Position numbers and translations under genes: made by a program
In this document: one piece after another, positions 13,956-20,719 of the stretch
Layout of the letters: each line of letters begins with the position of its first letter
How positions within the stretch are numbered: position 1 is the stretch's first letter
Assembly (NCBI GenBank): GCA_964373495.1
Contig: CAYJUW010000002.1
Location: forward strand, 1-35,714
Length of the DNA: 35,714 nt
Source of the DNA: JACQMJ01 sp964373495
Lineage (GTDB): Bacteria > Patescibacteriota > Minisyncoccia > Sungbacterales > SURF-37
Direction of reading: 5' to 3'
Notes under the pieces: generated by a model
The model's database searches: none
What the model was told of the DNA's origin: nothing
What the model saw: only the letters and a program-made list of their open reading frames with translations

Positions 13956-16445
13956 CTACGCCGGTGGCGGGTTGAGATCAACGGCCGGCGGCTGATCGGA
14001 GGGAACGGCAACGGCGATGGTCTCGCCTTTCCGGTATTTTCCGGCGAGGATGTCTTTGGCAATCTGGGCTTCTATCCGGTCCTGGATCACGCGCCTCAGC
14101 TCGCGGCCGCCGAAGACCGTGGCGTAGCCATGCTCGGCCAGCCAGTCCAGCGCCTCCGGAGACCAGGCGAGCGAGTAGCCCTGCGCCTCGATCCGCTTCT
14201 GCAAGCTTTTCAGCAGGAGCTCGGCCACTCGGCGAACGTCGGCCGGCGCCAGGAACTTATAGACCACCACGGCATCGAAGCGGTTCAAAAACTCCGGCCG
14301 GAAGGCCTGGGCCCGGAGCACGGCATCCACCAGTTGCCGCCGGAGCTCGTCGTAGGCAACGCCGGCCGCCAGCGACTCGCGGATGAACTCTGATCCGGCG
14401 TTGGAGGTGGCGATGATGATGGCATTGGTAAAATCAATGGGCTTGCCAAAGGCGTCGGTGGCCCGGCCTTCATCCAAAATCCGCAAAAAGAGATTCAGGA
14501 TATTGGGGTGGACCTTATCAATCTCATCCAAGAGGAGGAGCGAGAAGGGATGGGCCCGGACCTCGGTGGCCAGACGCCCCACGGCGTTCGCGGCCGGCGA
14601 TCCGATGAGCCGGTCAAGATCGCCCGGATTCTGGTACTCGGCCATGTCGAAGCGGAGCATCCGCTCCTCGGATCCGAAGTAGGCCTCGGCCAGGGCCTTG
14701 GCTGTCTCGGTCTTGCCCACGCCGGTGGGGCCCAAAAAGAGGAAAGTGCCGATGGGTTTCCCGCCAGCGGCCACGCCGGCGCGCTTGCGGCGCATGGCAT
14801 CGGCAATCGCGCTGATCGCTTCTTCCTGATCGACGACGCGCCGGTGGAGTTCGGCTTCGAGATTCACAAGCAGGGTCCGCTCCCGCGCCTCGACCGCGCC
14901 GAGCACGGCGCCGAACTTCCGCTCGAGAACGCGTAGAACGGCATCCGGACCGATGGCGTTGCCCGCGCCCTGGCCGCTCGCGAGGAACGTTTCCTCGAGG
15001 AGCGCTATGGCCTTCTCCGGGAAGGGGGTGCCGGCCAGGTAGTGGAGGCAGGATTCGAAAATTTTCTTCAGCGCCGGGTAGAGGATCAGCGCTCCGTGCT
15101 TCCGCTCGGCGGCGAGCGCGGCATCGGCCAGGATCAGCATGACCGTCTCCTCATCCGGCTCCTCCAAACGGATCTCGGCGAAGAGCGCGCCCACCGCCGG
15201 GTGCGCGGCCGCGGAGGAGGCGTAGCCCGCGGGCGTGGTCAGCCCGATGACCTTCACCCGCGGCGAGCGCAAAAAGGGCAGCATGGCCTCGGCCACCGCG
15301 CCCCCGGCTCCGGGCGCCAAGTAGAGCTCAATGTCCTCAATGACCAGGATGATGTTGCCGGCGGCTTCCACCTCTCCGAAGAGGCGTTCAAAGGCCGCGG
15401 CCATGCCCCCAGGCGTGGGCTCGCCGACGATCTCCTCCATGGCCAGGCGTCGGACCCGCCGGTAATTCAAAAGCGGCCGACTCCGCCCCTCGTAAACCCG
15501 GTCCGCGAACCCTTTGACCACGCTCATCTTGCCCACGCCCGGCTCGCCGATGACCATGGCGTTTGCGGCCTGCGATTTTGACAACGCCTCTTCGAGCTGG
15601 CCAATGGCCTTTTGGTGGGCAATGATGTGGAGCTCATCGTGGCTGGCGATCTGGATCGGCGCGCTCTTGCGGTCAAGGAAGGGCGTGTAGCCGTAGGCCC
15701 AGGTTTTGCCGATGCCGGAGCGCTCGGCCAGGCGCTCGGTGAAGGGCTGGGGCCGCGTATGCTCGGCGGCGATCGTGAACCAATGGGCCAGGTAGTCCAC
15801 ATCCGTGGGATTCAACCCGTGGGCCATGAGCAGCCGGGCCAAGGTTCGATCCAGGCCGGCGAGCGCGGCCAGGAAATCGGCGGAGAGAATGGCGCGGTGG
15901 CCGCGGCCGATGGCGGCGCGGACGGCGGCCCAAACAACGTCGGAGAAGCGGAACTCAGGCGGCCCCCCGGCCGGATAGGCCCGCTCCAGCTCGGCAAGAA
16001 AGGCCCGCCGGTCAATCGCGGTGCGGCGGAAGAAGAAATCGCCGAGCGGAGACGAGAGCAGCCGGTCGAGGAGCTCTTTCGGCGCCCCGAGCGCGTCAAA
16101 ATCACGGCTGGCCGAGAGCGTTGAGGCCGCCGAGAATTCGAGATACCACGGCCAATGCGCTTCGATCCCCGGGGGAATCGCATCGGGATTGGCCGGCAGC
16201 GGATTGATGCTCCGCCCCTGGTAGAACCGGATGAACCGCGCCAGGAGTGTTGATGCCCACCAGGCGCCAAAGCTGATCAGGGCCACACCGAAGAGGGTAT
16301 CGTCAGTGGTGATAAACGCTCCGGCGGCAAAGGCCGCGGCGGCAATGCCGGCGACCCAGCGCACGGCCCGGATGCGCTCGAGCGGGAACGAGCGCTCGAG
16401 CCGGGCGGCGGCAAAGAAGGGATGGTTCAAGAGCGCAAAGGTCAT
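13956..16445 (-). CDS. Membrane-anchored ClpB/ClpC-like AAA+ ATPase
   Basis: From ATG at 16443-16445 the protein has 829 residues. Two transmembrane helices (about 30-47 and 51-69) are followed by a divergent Clp-N-like helical region (about 105-260). The first AAA+ domain has Walker A GEPGVGKMS at about 300 and a swapped Walker B, ILVIEDIE, where hhhhDE is expected. The second AAA+ domain is fully canonical, with GPTGVGKTET at about 572 and LLLLDEIDKVHP at about 636, plus the ClpB-type small domain with FGGRELRRVI. The loop after SNAGSEFI is short and lacks the (V/I/L)GF tripeptide that docks ClpP, so it probably works without ClpP. The start overlaps the stop of 16442-16807 (ATGA), showing translational coupling. 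Confidence 0.9.
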   Translation of the reverse strand: MTFALLNHPFFAAARLERSFPLERIRAVRWVAGIAAAAFAAGAFITTDDTLFGVALISFGAWWASTLLARFIRFYQGRSINPLPANPDAIPPGIEAHWPWYLEFSAASTLSASRDFDALGAPKELLDRLLSSPLGDFFFRRTAIDRRAFLAELERAYPAGGPPEFRFSDVVWAAVRAAIGRGHRAILSADFLAALAGLDRTLARLLMAHGLNPTDVDYLAHWFTIAAEHTRPQPFTERLAERSGIGKTWAYGYTPFLDRKSAPIQIASHDELHIIAHQKAIGQLEEALSKSQAANAMVIGEPGVGKMSVVKGFADRVYEGRSRPLLNYRRVRRLAMEEIVGEPTPGGMAAAFERLFGEVEAAGNIILVIEDIELYLAPGAGGAVAEAMLPFLRSPRVKVIGLTTPAGYASSAAAHPAVGALFAEIRLEEPDEETVMLILADAALAAERKHGALILYPALKKIFESCLHYLAGTPFPEKAIALLEETFLASGQGAGNAIGPDAVLRVLERKFGAVLGAVEARERTLLVNLEAELHRRVVDQEEAISAIADAMRRKRAGVAAGGKPIGTFLFLGPTGVGKTETAKALAEAYFGSEERMLRFDMAEYQNPGDLDRLIGSPAANAVGRLATEVRAHPFSLLLLDEIDKVHPNILNLFLRILDEGRATDAFGKPIDFTNAIIIATSNAGSEFIRESLAAGVAYDELRRQLVDAVLRAQAFRPEFLNRFDAVVVYKFLAPADVRRVAELLLKSLQKRIEAQGYSLAWSPEALDWLAEHGYATVFGGRELRRVIQDRIEAQIAKDILAGKYRKGETIAVAVPSDQPPAVDLNPPPA

Positions 16446-16807
16446 AGCAAAAATACGCCCCAAAGGAAGAGGAGCGGAATCAGGAGCGGGGCGATGAGCC
16501 AGGCGGCAACAAACCCAAACCCGGCGACGACCGCGCCCGCGCTCACGCAAAGGCCGACCGCAATCACCACGCTCCGGACCATCGCGCCCAAGACGCGGGA
16601 GATGAGGTTGCCGGCGAGAATGCCGAAAAAGCGGTTGGGGTCAAAGCCGCGGCCGTAGGCCTCGGCCACGCGGTGCCACGGCGAACACAGGGTTCGGGCC
16701 AGCCAGAGGATTGAAAAGTAATTGAAGAACCCGCTGAGCGCGCGTGCGGCGGCGCGGACCGCGCCGGAAAGCCCTTCGCCGTAGTGCCACGTAAGGTAGC
16801 TGAGCAT
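16442..16807 (-). CDS. Membrane partner of the Clp-like ATPase
   Basis: A 121-residue membrane protein starting MLSYLTWHYGEGLSGAVRAA. The likely transmembrane segments are near residues 25-43 (weak), 65-90 (LISRVLGAMVRSVVIAVGLC) and 93-119 (AGAVVAGFGFVAAWLIAPLL), with a conserved-looking WHRVAEAYGRGFDPNRFFG loop between the first two. It overlaps the Clp-like gene by 4 nt in ATGA, so the two proteins are almost certainly made together and may form one membrane complex. The family is not recognised. I recall a similar pair in other Parcubacteria, but no function is known to me. The start is chosen at 16807 because upstream codons fall in a palindromic terminator-like region. Confidence 0.75.
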   Translation of the reverse strand: MLSYLTWHYGEGLSGAVRAAARALSGFFNYFSILWLARTLCSPWHRVAEAYGRGFDPNRFFGILAGNLISRVLGAMVRSVVIAVGLCVSAGAVVAGFGFVAAWLIAPLLIPLLFLWGVFLL

Positions 16808-16830
16808 GTTGTGGGGAGATGTGTACTGAA

Positions 16831-16859
16831 AGTATATCAAAATCGCCCCCGGAAACGAA
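16831..16859 (-). promoter_or_regulatory. Possible promoter of the Clp-like operon
   Basis: On the minus strand a good -10 TATACT (16831-16836) lies 17 bp from a weak -35 TTCGTT, giving a leader of about 17 nt before the 16807 start. Confidence 0.4.
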
Positions 16860-16891
16860 CACCGGGCGCGCCTGCAGGCGCGCCCGGTGTT
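16858..16891. repeat. 34-bp perfect palindrome
   Basis: aacaccgggcgcgcctg joined directly to its reverse complement, with tttcg after it on the plus strand. It may be a bidirectional terminator or a repeat element. The 16808-17133 spacer also holds a hairpin ggcaaactc/gagtttgcc (16932-16958) and a weak inverted repeat around 17050-17083; no gene is seen there. Confidence 0.75.
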
Positions 16892-17133
16892 TTCGTGTCC
16901 GGATTTCCATCTGGCCTTTGGCTGCGGGTGGGGCAAACTCGTTTCAATAGAGTTTGCCGGAAGCAAAAACTCCCCGGACAATTGCGACGACAGTTTTTTG
17001 CCCGAGGCGTTGCCGAGGATAGAAGGAGTAATTGTGAACCACGTTTGAGTGTCACTTACCCGCCAACTTTTTGTGGCCGGGTGAGAACCGAACTTACGAC
17101 AACCGCTTTACTCGCTCGCCAAAATTTTGCAAT

Positions 17134-17206
17134 TGCCGGTGGCAGGAATTGAACCTGCGACCTAACGCTTATGAAGCGCTCGCTCTTACCACTGAGCTAC
17201 ACCGGC
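17134..17206 (-). tRNA. tRNA-Met, elongator type (anticodon CAT)
   Basis: Cloverleaf on the minus strand: acceptor GCCGGTG/CACCGGC, D-arm GCTC/GAGC, anticodon stem AGCGC/GCGTT with loop TTCATAA, T-arm GCAGG-TTCAATT-CCTGC, discriminator A73, no encoded CCA. The paired G1-C72 excludes the initiator. A tRNA-Ile with modified CAT anticodon cannot be excluded from sequence alone. Confidence 0.88.
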
Positions 17207-17254
17207 AAGATTCTTTGATTTCCTAGAGCACCAACCCCCACCGCCAACGCAAAA

Positions 17255-17283
17255 ACTATACCGTCATTACGACATTTCCGCAA
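17255..17283 (-). promoter_or_regulatory. Promoter of tRNA-Met
   Basis: TTGCGG (17278-17283), a 17-bp spacer and TATAGT (17255-17260) on the minus strand, giving a leader of roughly 40 nt before the tRNA. Confidence 0.5.
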
Positions 17284-17308
17284 GATCAGCGCTGTGGCGT
17301 TTTACGGC

Positions 17309-17851
17309 TTATCCAAGCGCCCGTACCAGTACCGACACTTCAAACTTGGGATTCGCCACCACCCAGCGGTAGATTGCCGGGCTTACCATGACCGCGAAGA
17401 TGACATTCCCGAGGAGGTGGAGAATGGTGAAAGGAATCTGCCCGACGAGCGCCTCTATAAAGGACTGCCCAAAGGCGATCGGACCCACGGTGAGGCCGGT
17501 CAGCGCATCGTAGGCAATGGTGCCGATGATGGCATAGCCGAGGAAGTTCGTTGTCGTGGCCTCGCGCCTCTGGAAAAATACTGCAGCGCCGATGCCGACG
17601 AACCCATAGGCCACCCCGGTGATCACGGTCCAAATACCGAGGAGACCGGTTACCGCATCGTAGATGACAATAGAGAGAAAGCCGAAGGCGAACGCCCCGA
17701 ACCAGCCGTAGCGCTTGGCAAATGGCATCAGTGTCGTCAATACCGGCTCGACGTTCGGCGGCCGGAACGGGATTAACCGCACCGCAAAAACAACGGCCCA
17801 CCCGATGATGAATTTCACCGTACCATCCAGCTTATGAGAGAACTGCCGCAT
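17309..17851 (-). CDS. ECF-type transporter S component (probably corrinoid)
   Basis: A 180-residue membrane protein with about five or six helices. The segments VRLIPFRPPNVEPVLTTLMP and FLSIVIYDAVTGLLGIWTVI, followed by GVAYGFVGIGAAVFF, look like the substrate-binding S subunit of energy-coupling factor transporters. The cobalamin riboswitch and terminator directly upstream indicate that the substrate is vitamin B12 or a precursor. The energising A and T subunits are not in the window. I start it at ATG 17849-17851: the in-frame TTG 24 bases earlier falls inside the U-run of the terminator. No Shine-Dalgarno sequence is evident at this start. Confidence 0.75.
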   Translation of the reverse strand: MRQFSHKLDGTVKFIIGWAVVFAVRLIPFRPPNVEPVLTTLMPFAKRYGWFGAFAFGFLSIVIYDAVTGLLGIWTVITGVAYGFVGIGAAVFFQRREATTTNFLGYAIIGTIAYDALTGLTVGPIAFGQSFIEALVGQIPFTILHLLGNVIFAVMVSPAIYRWVVANPKFEVSVLVRALG

Positions 17852-17870
17852 ACATGTTGACGCCGTTACC

Positions 17871-17896
17871 AACAAAAATGCTTGCCGGCGGCAAGC
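17871..17896 (-). terminator. Intrinsic terminator, riboswitch expression platform
   Basis: On the minus strand GCTTGCC (17896-17890), loop GCC and GGCAAGC (17886-17880) are followed by ATTTTTGTT. It ends 20 nt before the S-component start codon, the position expected for a ligand-controlled terminator. Confidence 0.85.
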
Positions 17897-17939
17897 AATC
17901 TCTCGACAAAAGTGCCGGACGCGGGCGCGTGGGACCCGA

Positions 17940-18110
<171 letters not shown>

Positions 18111-18113
18111 TAT

Positions 18114-18147
18114 GAAAAAGGGCTTCAGTTGTACGACAACCGAAACC
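18114..18147 (-). terminator. Rho-independent terminator of the SDR operon
   Basis: On the minus strand GGTTTCGGTTGT, loop CGT and ACAACTGAAGCC make a 12-bp stem with two G-U pairs, followed by CTTTTTC. It starts 22 nt after the SDR stop codon and insulates that operon from the riboswitch. Confidence 0.8.
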
Positions 18148-18168
18148 CGATGAGCGAAAGCGTGCGCC

Positions 18169-18840
18169 TTAGCGCGTCTCCACGATCTCAACCCGCGGTG
18201 GCTCGCGGAGAATCCGCGCCTCGCGATACCGGAATGGGTCGGCAAAGAGTTGGATAATCTCCCCCGCCACCCACACAGGATCGAGCATCGTGCTCGTGTC
18301 CTTGTCGGTGTACTGCCAGAACGGCGTCCGCATGCCGGCCGGTGCCGCAACGAGGGTCTTCCCGATACGACCATCGAGCGACAATGAATTCGCGAGCATA
18401 GCGAGACCGGCTTTAACCGCGGTATAGACCGGCTCGTACTTACGCGGCACCCATTGTGATGTAGACGTGATCGCGATGAACCCGGGTAGTTTACGATAAT
18501 ACATCAGGATCTCGCGGACGAAGAGCGCCGGCGCGCAGAGCCCCACATCCAGCATGGCATCAATCTTTCCGGGACTAAGATCGGTGATGCCTCCTTCTTG
18601 GTAGAACCCCGCCGCGTAGACGAAAAGGTTAACGCCGGAAAGCACGTTCACCACATCGCTGATCCGATGCTCGAGTGGCCTCACCCCTTGGGTATCAAAG
18701 GCCATGAATTCCCCCGGCACAGCTCTCGCCTTACGGCCTGTCGCGTAGACCATCCACCCGGCCTGCTCGAGAATCGTCCCGATCGCGAGTCCGAGGCCGG
18801 AGGTCCCCCCGACGATGAGCGCTCGGTTTGGCTCTGCCAT
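18169..18840 (-). CDS. Short-chain dehydrogenase/reductase
   Basis: A 223-residue Rossmann-fold oxidoreductase. The nucleotide-binding start is ALIVGGTSGLGLAIG (TGxxxGxG form), with ATGRKAR after the second strand suggesting an NADP-type pocket. The NAAG motif is present as VYAAG. The catalytic set is Ser126 or Ser128 (ITSTSQW), Tyr139 and Lys143 (VYTAVKAGL). The substrate cannot be inferred. The start MAEPNRA is fixed by AGGAGG 6 nt upstream; that site also contains the TGA stop of the secreted-protein gene, so the two are translationally coupled. It ends at a strong terminator. Confidence 0.9.
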   Translation of the reverse strand: MAEPNRALIVGGTSGLGLAIGTILEQAGWMVYATGRKARAVPGEFMAFDTQGVRPLEHRISDVVNVLSGVNLFVYAAGFYQEGGITDLSPGKIDAMLDVGLCAPALFVREILMYYRKLPGFIAITSTSQWVPRKYEPVYTAVKAGLAMLANSLSLDGRIGKTLVAAPAGMRTPFWQYTDKDTSTMLDPVWVAGEIIQLFADPFRYREARILREPPRVEIVETR

Positions 18841-18850
18841 ACGTCCCTCC

Positions 18851-19150
18851 TCACCTGACCGGCGACTGCACCGGCGGCGCGGGATTGGCGGAACGAGGAT
18901 CACGCCACACGCCATCCGGACCTTTCACGCCTTGCGGCACTTGAAAGAACTTCCCGATGGACTGGCCGGTATCCGCACGCTTCCACGTGCCGCCCGGACC
19001 CTCGACGGCAATACTCACGAACTCGCCGTCCCGGAAATACTTCGCTGTCCCGTCCGGCAAAACGAGGATCCCCGCGTCGGCAAGCGCGACGGGAACACCG
19101 GCCGCCACGAGGCACACCGCCAACAACAACGCCCCAAAGAACTGTTTCAT
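18851..19150 (-). CDS. Small secreted protein, 99 aa
   Basis: The N-terminus MKQFFGALLLAVCLVAAGVP followed by VALADAG is a clear signal peptide, with a likely signal peptidase I site after ALA (residue 25). The mature part is about 75 residues of short strands: GILVLPDGTAKYFRDGEFVS, GPGGTWKRADTGQSIGKFFQ and VPQGVKGPDGVWRDPRS. The two half-copies each contain a G..W or Y/F motif, perhaps a small repeat. There are no cysteines in the mature part. The family is not recognised. AGGAGG lies 6 nt before the start. Its stop codon lies within the ribosome-binding site of the SDR gene 10 nt away, so the two form an operon. Confidence 0.78.
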   Translation of the reverse strand: MKQFFGALLLAVCLVAAGVPVALADAGILVLPDGTAKYFRDGEFVSIAVEGPGGTWKRADTGQSIGKFFQVPQGVKGPDGVWRDPRSANPAPPVQSPVR

Positions 19151-19340
19151 CGTCCCCTCCTCACGAAAAATTGAAGTGTAAAGAATTCGTAACAAAGCCC
19201 GGGGCCTCTGTCAGGAGTGTGTACGAGACGAGTGCATTCGGTAGCCCGCCTTCTCCCACTTACAGCGGGCTTCGGCGAGGCAAAGATTTTGTGCACCAAA
19301 AATCGAACGCCGTTGAGCGTCCGATTTTTGAACAAAATCT

Positions 19341-19411
19341 TTGCGGGACCAGGATTTGCACCTGGGCCTCGAGGTTATGAGCCTCGCGACGTACTACTCG
19401 TCCATCCCGCG
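19341..19411 (-). tRNA. Initiator tRNA-fMet (anticodon CAT)
   Basis: Minus strand: acceptor CGCGGGA against TCCCGCA leaves the C1-A72 mismatch that marks bacterial initiators. The anticodon stem CGAGG/CCTCG carries loop CTCATAA, and the discriminator is A73. The D-arm is GACG/CGTC with a 7-nt loop AGTAGTA holding only one G at the G18-G19 site. The T-loop is TGCAAAT, with G where U55 is expected. The anticodon stem has A29-U41 followed by two G-C pairs instead of three G-C pairs. No CCA is encoded. Confidence 0.88.
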
Positions 19412-19416
19412 GCGCT

Positions 19417-19445
19417 ATCCTAGCGCACCCCAAAAAGGAATGCAA
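19417..19445 (-). promoter_or_regulatory. Promoter of initiator tRNA
   Basis: TTGCAT (19440-19445), a 17-bp spacer and TAGGAT (19417-19422) on the minus strand. Transcription would start at about the mature tRNA 5' end. Confidence 0.6.
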
Positions 19446-19474
19446 CCTTTATGCAATCCAATGGCCGCGAGCCA

Positions 19475-19503
19475 TTGACAAGAGCGCCGAAAGGCGCTTT
19501 TGT
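19475..19503 (+). promoter_or_regulatory. TTGACA box and hairpin upstream of the small-protein operon
   Basis: A perfect TTGACA (19475-19480) is followed by the hairpin agcgcc-gaaa-ggcgct (19483-19498) and a T-rich stretch. It could be a promoter with a poor -10 (TTTTGT) or a terminator. It lies about 50 nt before the first small gene. Confidence 0.35.
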
Positions 19504-19551
19504 TGTTGTAGCCAGAACTCCACAACGCAACGACCAAACAGGAGGTTCCCG

Positions 19552-19668
19552 ATGACAACGACTCTTGGATTCGAGCAAAAGCTCTGTGCATGTCCCTCAA
19601 CTATCACCACAGAAGAGAAGTGGGAGCTCGTTCCGTCGTTATTCCTTGGTAAGCTCACCTACTTCTGA
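19552..19668 (+). CDS. Small protein, 38 aa
   Basis: A short frame with a textbook AGGAGG 6 nt before the ATG. It reads MTTTLGFEQKLCACPSTITT and then EEKWELVPSLFLGKLTYF before TGA. It has two cysteines (CAC). The family is not recognised. The same reading frame continues without another stop after the TGA into the zinc-ribbon-like frame at 19690-19830, so the two may be one gene split by a stop codon. Confidence 0.5.
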   Translation: MTTTLGFEQKLCACPSTITTEEKWELVPSLFLGKLTYF

Positions 19669-19689
19669 CGCCGCCACTGCGGCCGTCCG

Positions 19690-19830
19690 ATGCTTCGAGT
19701 CCGTCTTTTCACCCATCGAAGTTGCGAGAGGTGCGGAAAGTCGGATCGGTACAGAATCCGCAATAATCTCTCCTGGAACGGACCGTACGGGGAATGTGCT
19801 GACTGCAAGGAAAGAGTGCCAGCATCCTAA
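19690..19830 (+). CDS. Small zinc-ribbon-like protein, 46 aa
   Basis: It reads MLRVRLFTHRSCERCGKSDR, continues YRIRNNLSWNGPYGECADCK and ends ERVPAS. The two CxxC pairs (CERC and CADC) 24 residues apart are what a small zinc ribbon needs. There is no Shine-Dalgarno sequence at this ATG. The frame is open back to the TGA that ends the 38-residue frame, so expression could depend on coupling or read-through. The next gene begins 19 nt later with its own strong site, suggesting one transcript for 19552-20098. Confidence 0.55.
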   Translation: MLRVRLFTHRSCERCGKSDRYRIRNNLSWNGPYGECADCKERVPAS

Positions 19831-19849
19831 CCAAAGAAGGAGGAAGCGT

Positions 19850-20098
19850 ATGAACCGACACGCTGGCCTACGACTCATCGGATGGTTCTTCCTTGCCCAT
19901 ACGGCGTGGTCCACGCCCTTGGGAGGGGGTGGCAAGGTGTTTCTCGCGAGCCCCGACTTCACAAATAAGAAGGATTGTGAGGAAGCGGCGGGATGGGTTA
20001 AAAGAAAGGGCGGCGATCCTTCCGAGTGCTGGCACTCGGCAACGCCGCGAGACAACGCCGGAGGACTCCCGCAGGAAGTGGCGCCGAGCTCCCGCTAG
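19850..20098 (+). CDS. Small exported protein, 82 aa
   Basis: The start MNRHAGLRLIGWFFLAHTAW followed by STPL looks like a short signal peptide with a basic tip and hydrophobic core. The mature part has FLASPDFTNKKDCEEAAGWV and KRKGGDPSECWH with two cysteines that could form a disulfide, and then a Gly/Pro-rich tail. The pattern of short helix and two Cys recalls small periplasmic proteins, but the family is not recognised. AAGGAGG lies 6 nt before the ATG, and a strong terminator follows 19 nt after the stop, ending the small-protein operon. Confidence 0.7.
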   Translation: MNRHAGLRLIGWFFLAHTAWSTPLGGGGKVFLASPDFTNKKDCEEAAGWVKRKGGDPSECWHSATPRDNAGGLPQEVAPSSR

Positions 20099-20117
20099 CG
20101 AGCAGGGCTCACCCATC

Positions 20118-20152
20118 GAGCTCCGGCCAACCGGCCGGGGCTCTTTCTTTTT
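20118..20152 (+). terminator. Rho-independent terminator of the small-protein operon
   Basis: gagctccggcc (20118-20128), loop aacc and ggccggggctc (20133-20143) form an 11-bp stem with one G-U pair, followed by tttcttttt. Confidence 0.9.
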
Positions 20153-20181
20153 CGCGATCACCGCGGTATACTCCCTCTGCC

Positions 20182-20382
20182 GTGATCAAGAAAATCAAGG
20201 GTAAATATGTGGTTCTATCGGAGACCATGGCTAGGTCCCGACGAAAGTCGGGCCGCCACCCCGGCCGCAGAGGCGGCCTAGGGGCCGGGCGCCCGTTCGG
20301 AGCGTATCGTACCAGGGCTGAAGCGGAGAAACGGCTCCGGCAGATCGAGATGTTCAAACATCTGGCGAAACGGAAAAAATAA
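20182..20382 (+). CDS. Small basic protein, 66 aa, with palindrome-encoded insert
   Basis: A GTG start gives VIKKIKGKYVVLSE at the N-terminus and GAYRTRAEAEKRLRQIEMFK at the C-terminus. These ends match a common short bacterial and phage protein (KGGYVLYS...G.Y.S...AEKRLRQI.YFK) of unknown function. The middle (about residues 16-36) is Arg/Gly-rich and is encoded by nested palindromes, which looks like an in-frame repeat insertion. A TATACT box (20167-20172) lies 9 nt before the GTG and there is no Shine-Dalgarno sequence, so the message may be leaderless. tRNA-Asp follows 4 nt after the stop. Confidence 0.65.
   Translation: MIKKIKGKYVVLSETMARSRRKSGRHPGRRGGLGAGRPFGAYRTRAEAEKRLRQIEMFKHLAKRKK
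20231..20281. repeat. Nested palindromes inside the 66-aa gene
   Basis: cccgac-gaaa-gtcggg (20237-20252) and ggccgcc (20251-20257) with ggcggcc (20272-20278) lie within outer ctagg/cctag ends. Confidence 0.7.
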
Positions 20383-20386
20383 TTCT

Positions 20387-20461
20387 GGGCCCGCGGACCA
20401 GCCAGGAGTGGTCGCCTCCTTGTCACGGAGGAAATCGAGGGTTCGAATCCCTTCGGGCCCG
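20387..20461 (+). tRNA. tRNA-Asp (anticodon GTC)
   Basis: Cloverleaf on the plus strand: acceptor GGGCCCG/CGGGCCC, D-arm GACC/GGTC, anticodon stem CCTCC/GGAGG with loop TTGTCAC, T-arm GAGGG-TTCGAAT-CCCTT, discriminator G73 (an Asp identity base), no encoded CCA. Its last 17 bases plus one more are duplicated 189 bp downstream. Confidence 0.92.
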
Positions 20462-20651
20462 CTATAGCAAAATCTCCCGTGCTTTCATGGTACGGGAGAT
20501 TTCGCTATGAATAGGTTTTGAGAGGGATTCGAAGGGTATCCCGAAAACGCAAACTGCTTTGCGTTTTCGGGAACCCGGGCTCTGGCGGAGGAGCGAGCTT
20601 CCGCCGCAGGCGGCGCGAGCGACGGAGGAAGAGGAATCCCTTCGGGCCCGC
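20445..20651. repeat. 18-bp direct repeat of the tRNA-Asp 3' end
   Basis: gaatcccttcgggcccgc occurs at 20445-20462, within the tRNA, and exactly again at 20634-20651. Between them lie an inverted copy of the T-arm (agggattcgaa, 20523-20533), the palindrome cccgaaaacgcaaa/tttgcgttttcggg (about 20540-20571) and GC-rich repeats. No gene is seen in 20462-20719. Confidence 0.85.
20464..20508 (+). terminator. Hairpin after tRNA-Asp
   Basis: tagc-aaaatctcccgt pairs with acgggagattt-cgcta, at least 11 bp of perfect stem with a 10-nt loop, starting 3 nt after the tRNA. The 3' U-run is short. Confidence 0.65.
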
Positions 20652-20719
20652 CGATAAATTTAATCTAAAAAAATCTGCCAACGGTTTTACAGTTGGCAGG
20701 ACGCATCTCGACCGCTCGG

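Noticed and set aside
15042..15581. Plus-strand frames over the Clp-like gene
   Set aside because: Shadows of a GC-rich gene with recognisable AAA+ motifs on the minus strand.
17040..17115. tRNA-like T-arm (minus strand, GTAAGTTCGGTTCTCAC) before tRNA-Met
   Set aside because: A partial T-arm can be drawn, but no acceptor partner or anticodon stem is found.
19850..20098. Longer upstream extension (from 19565) of the exported protein
   Set aside because: The extra 95 residues overlap the two small frames in another phase and bypass the strong ribosome-binding site at 19837-19843.
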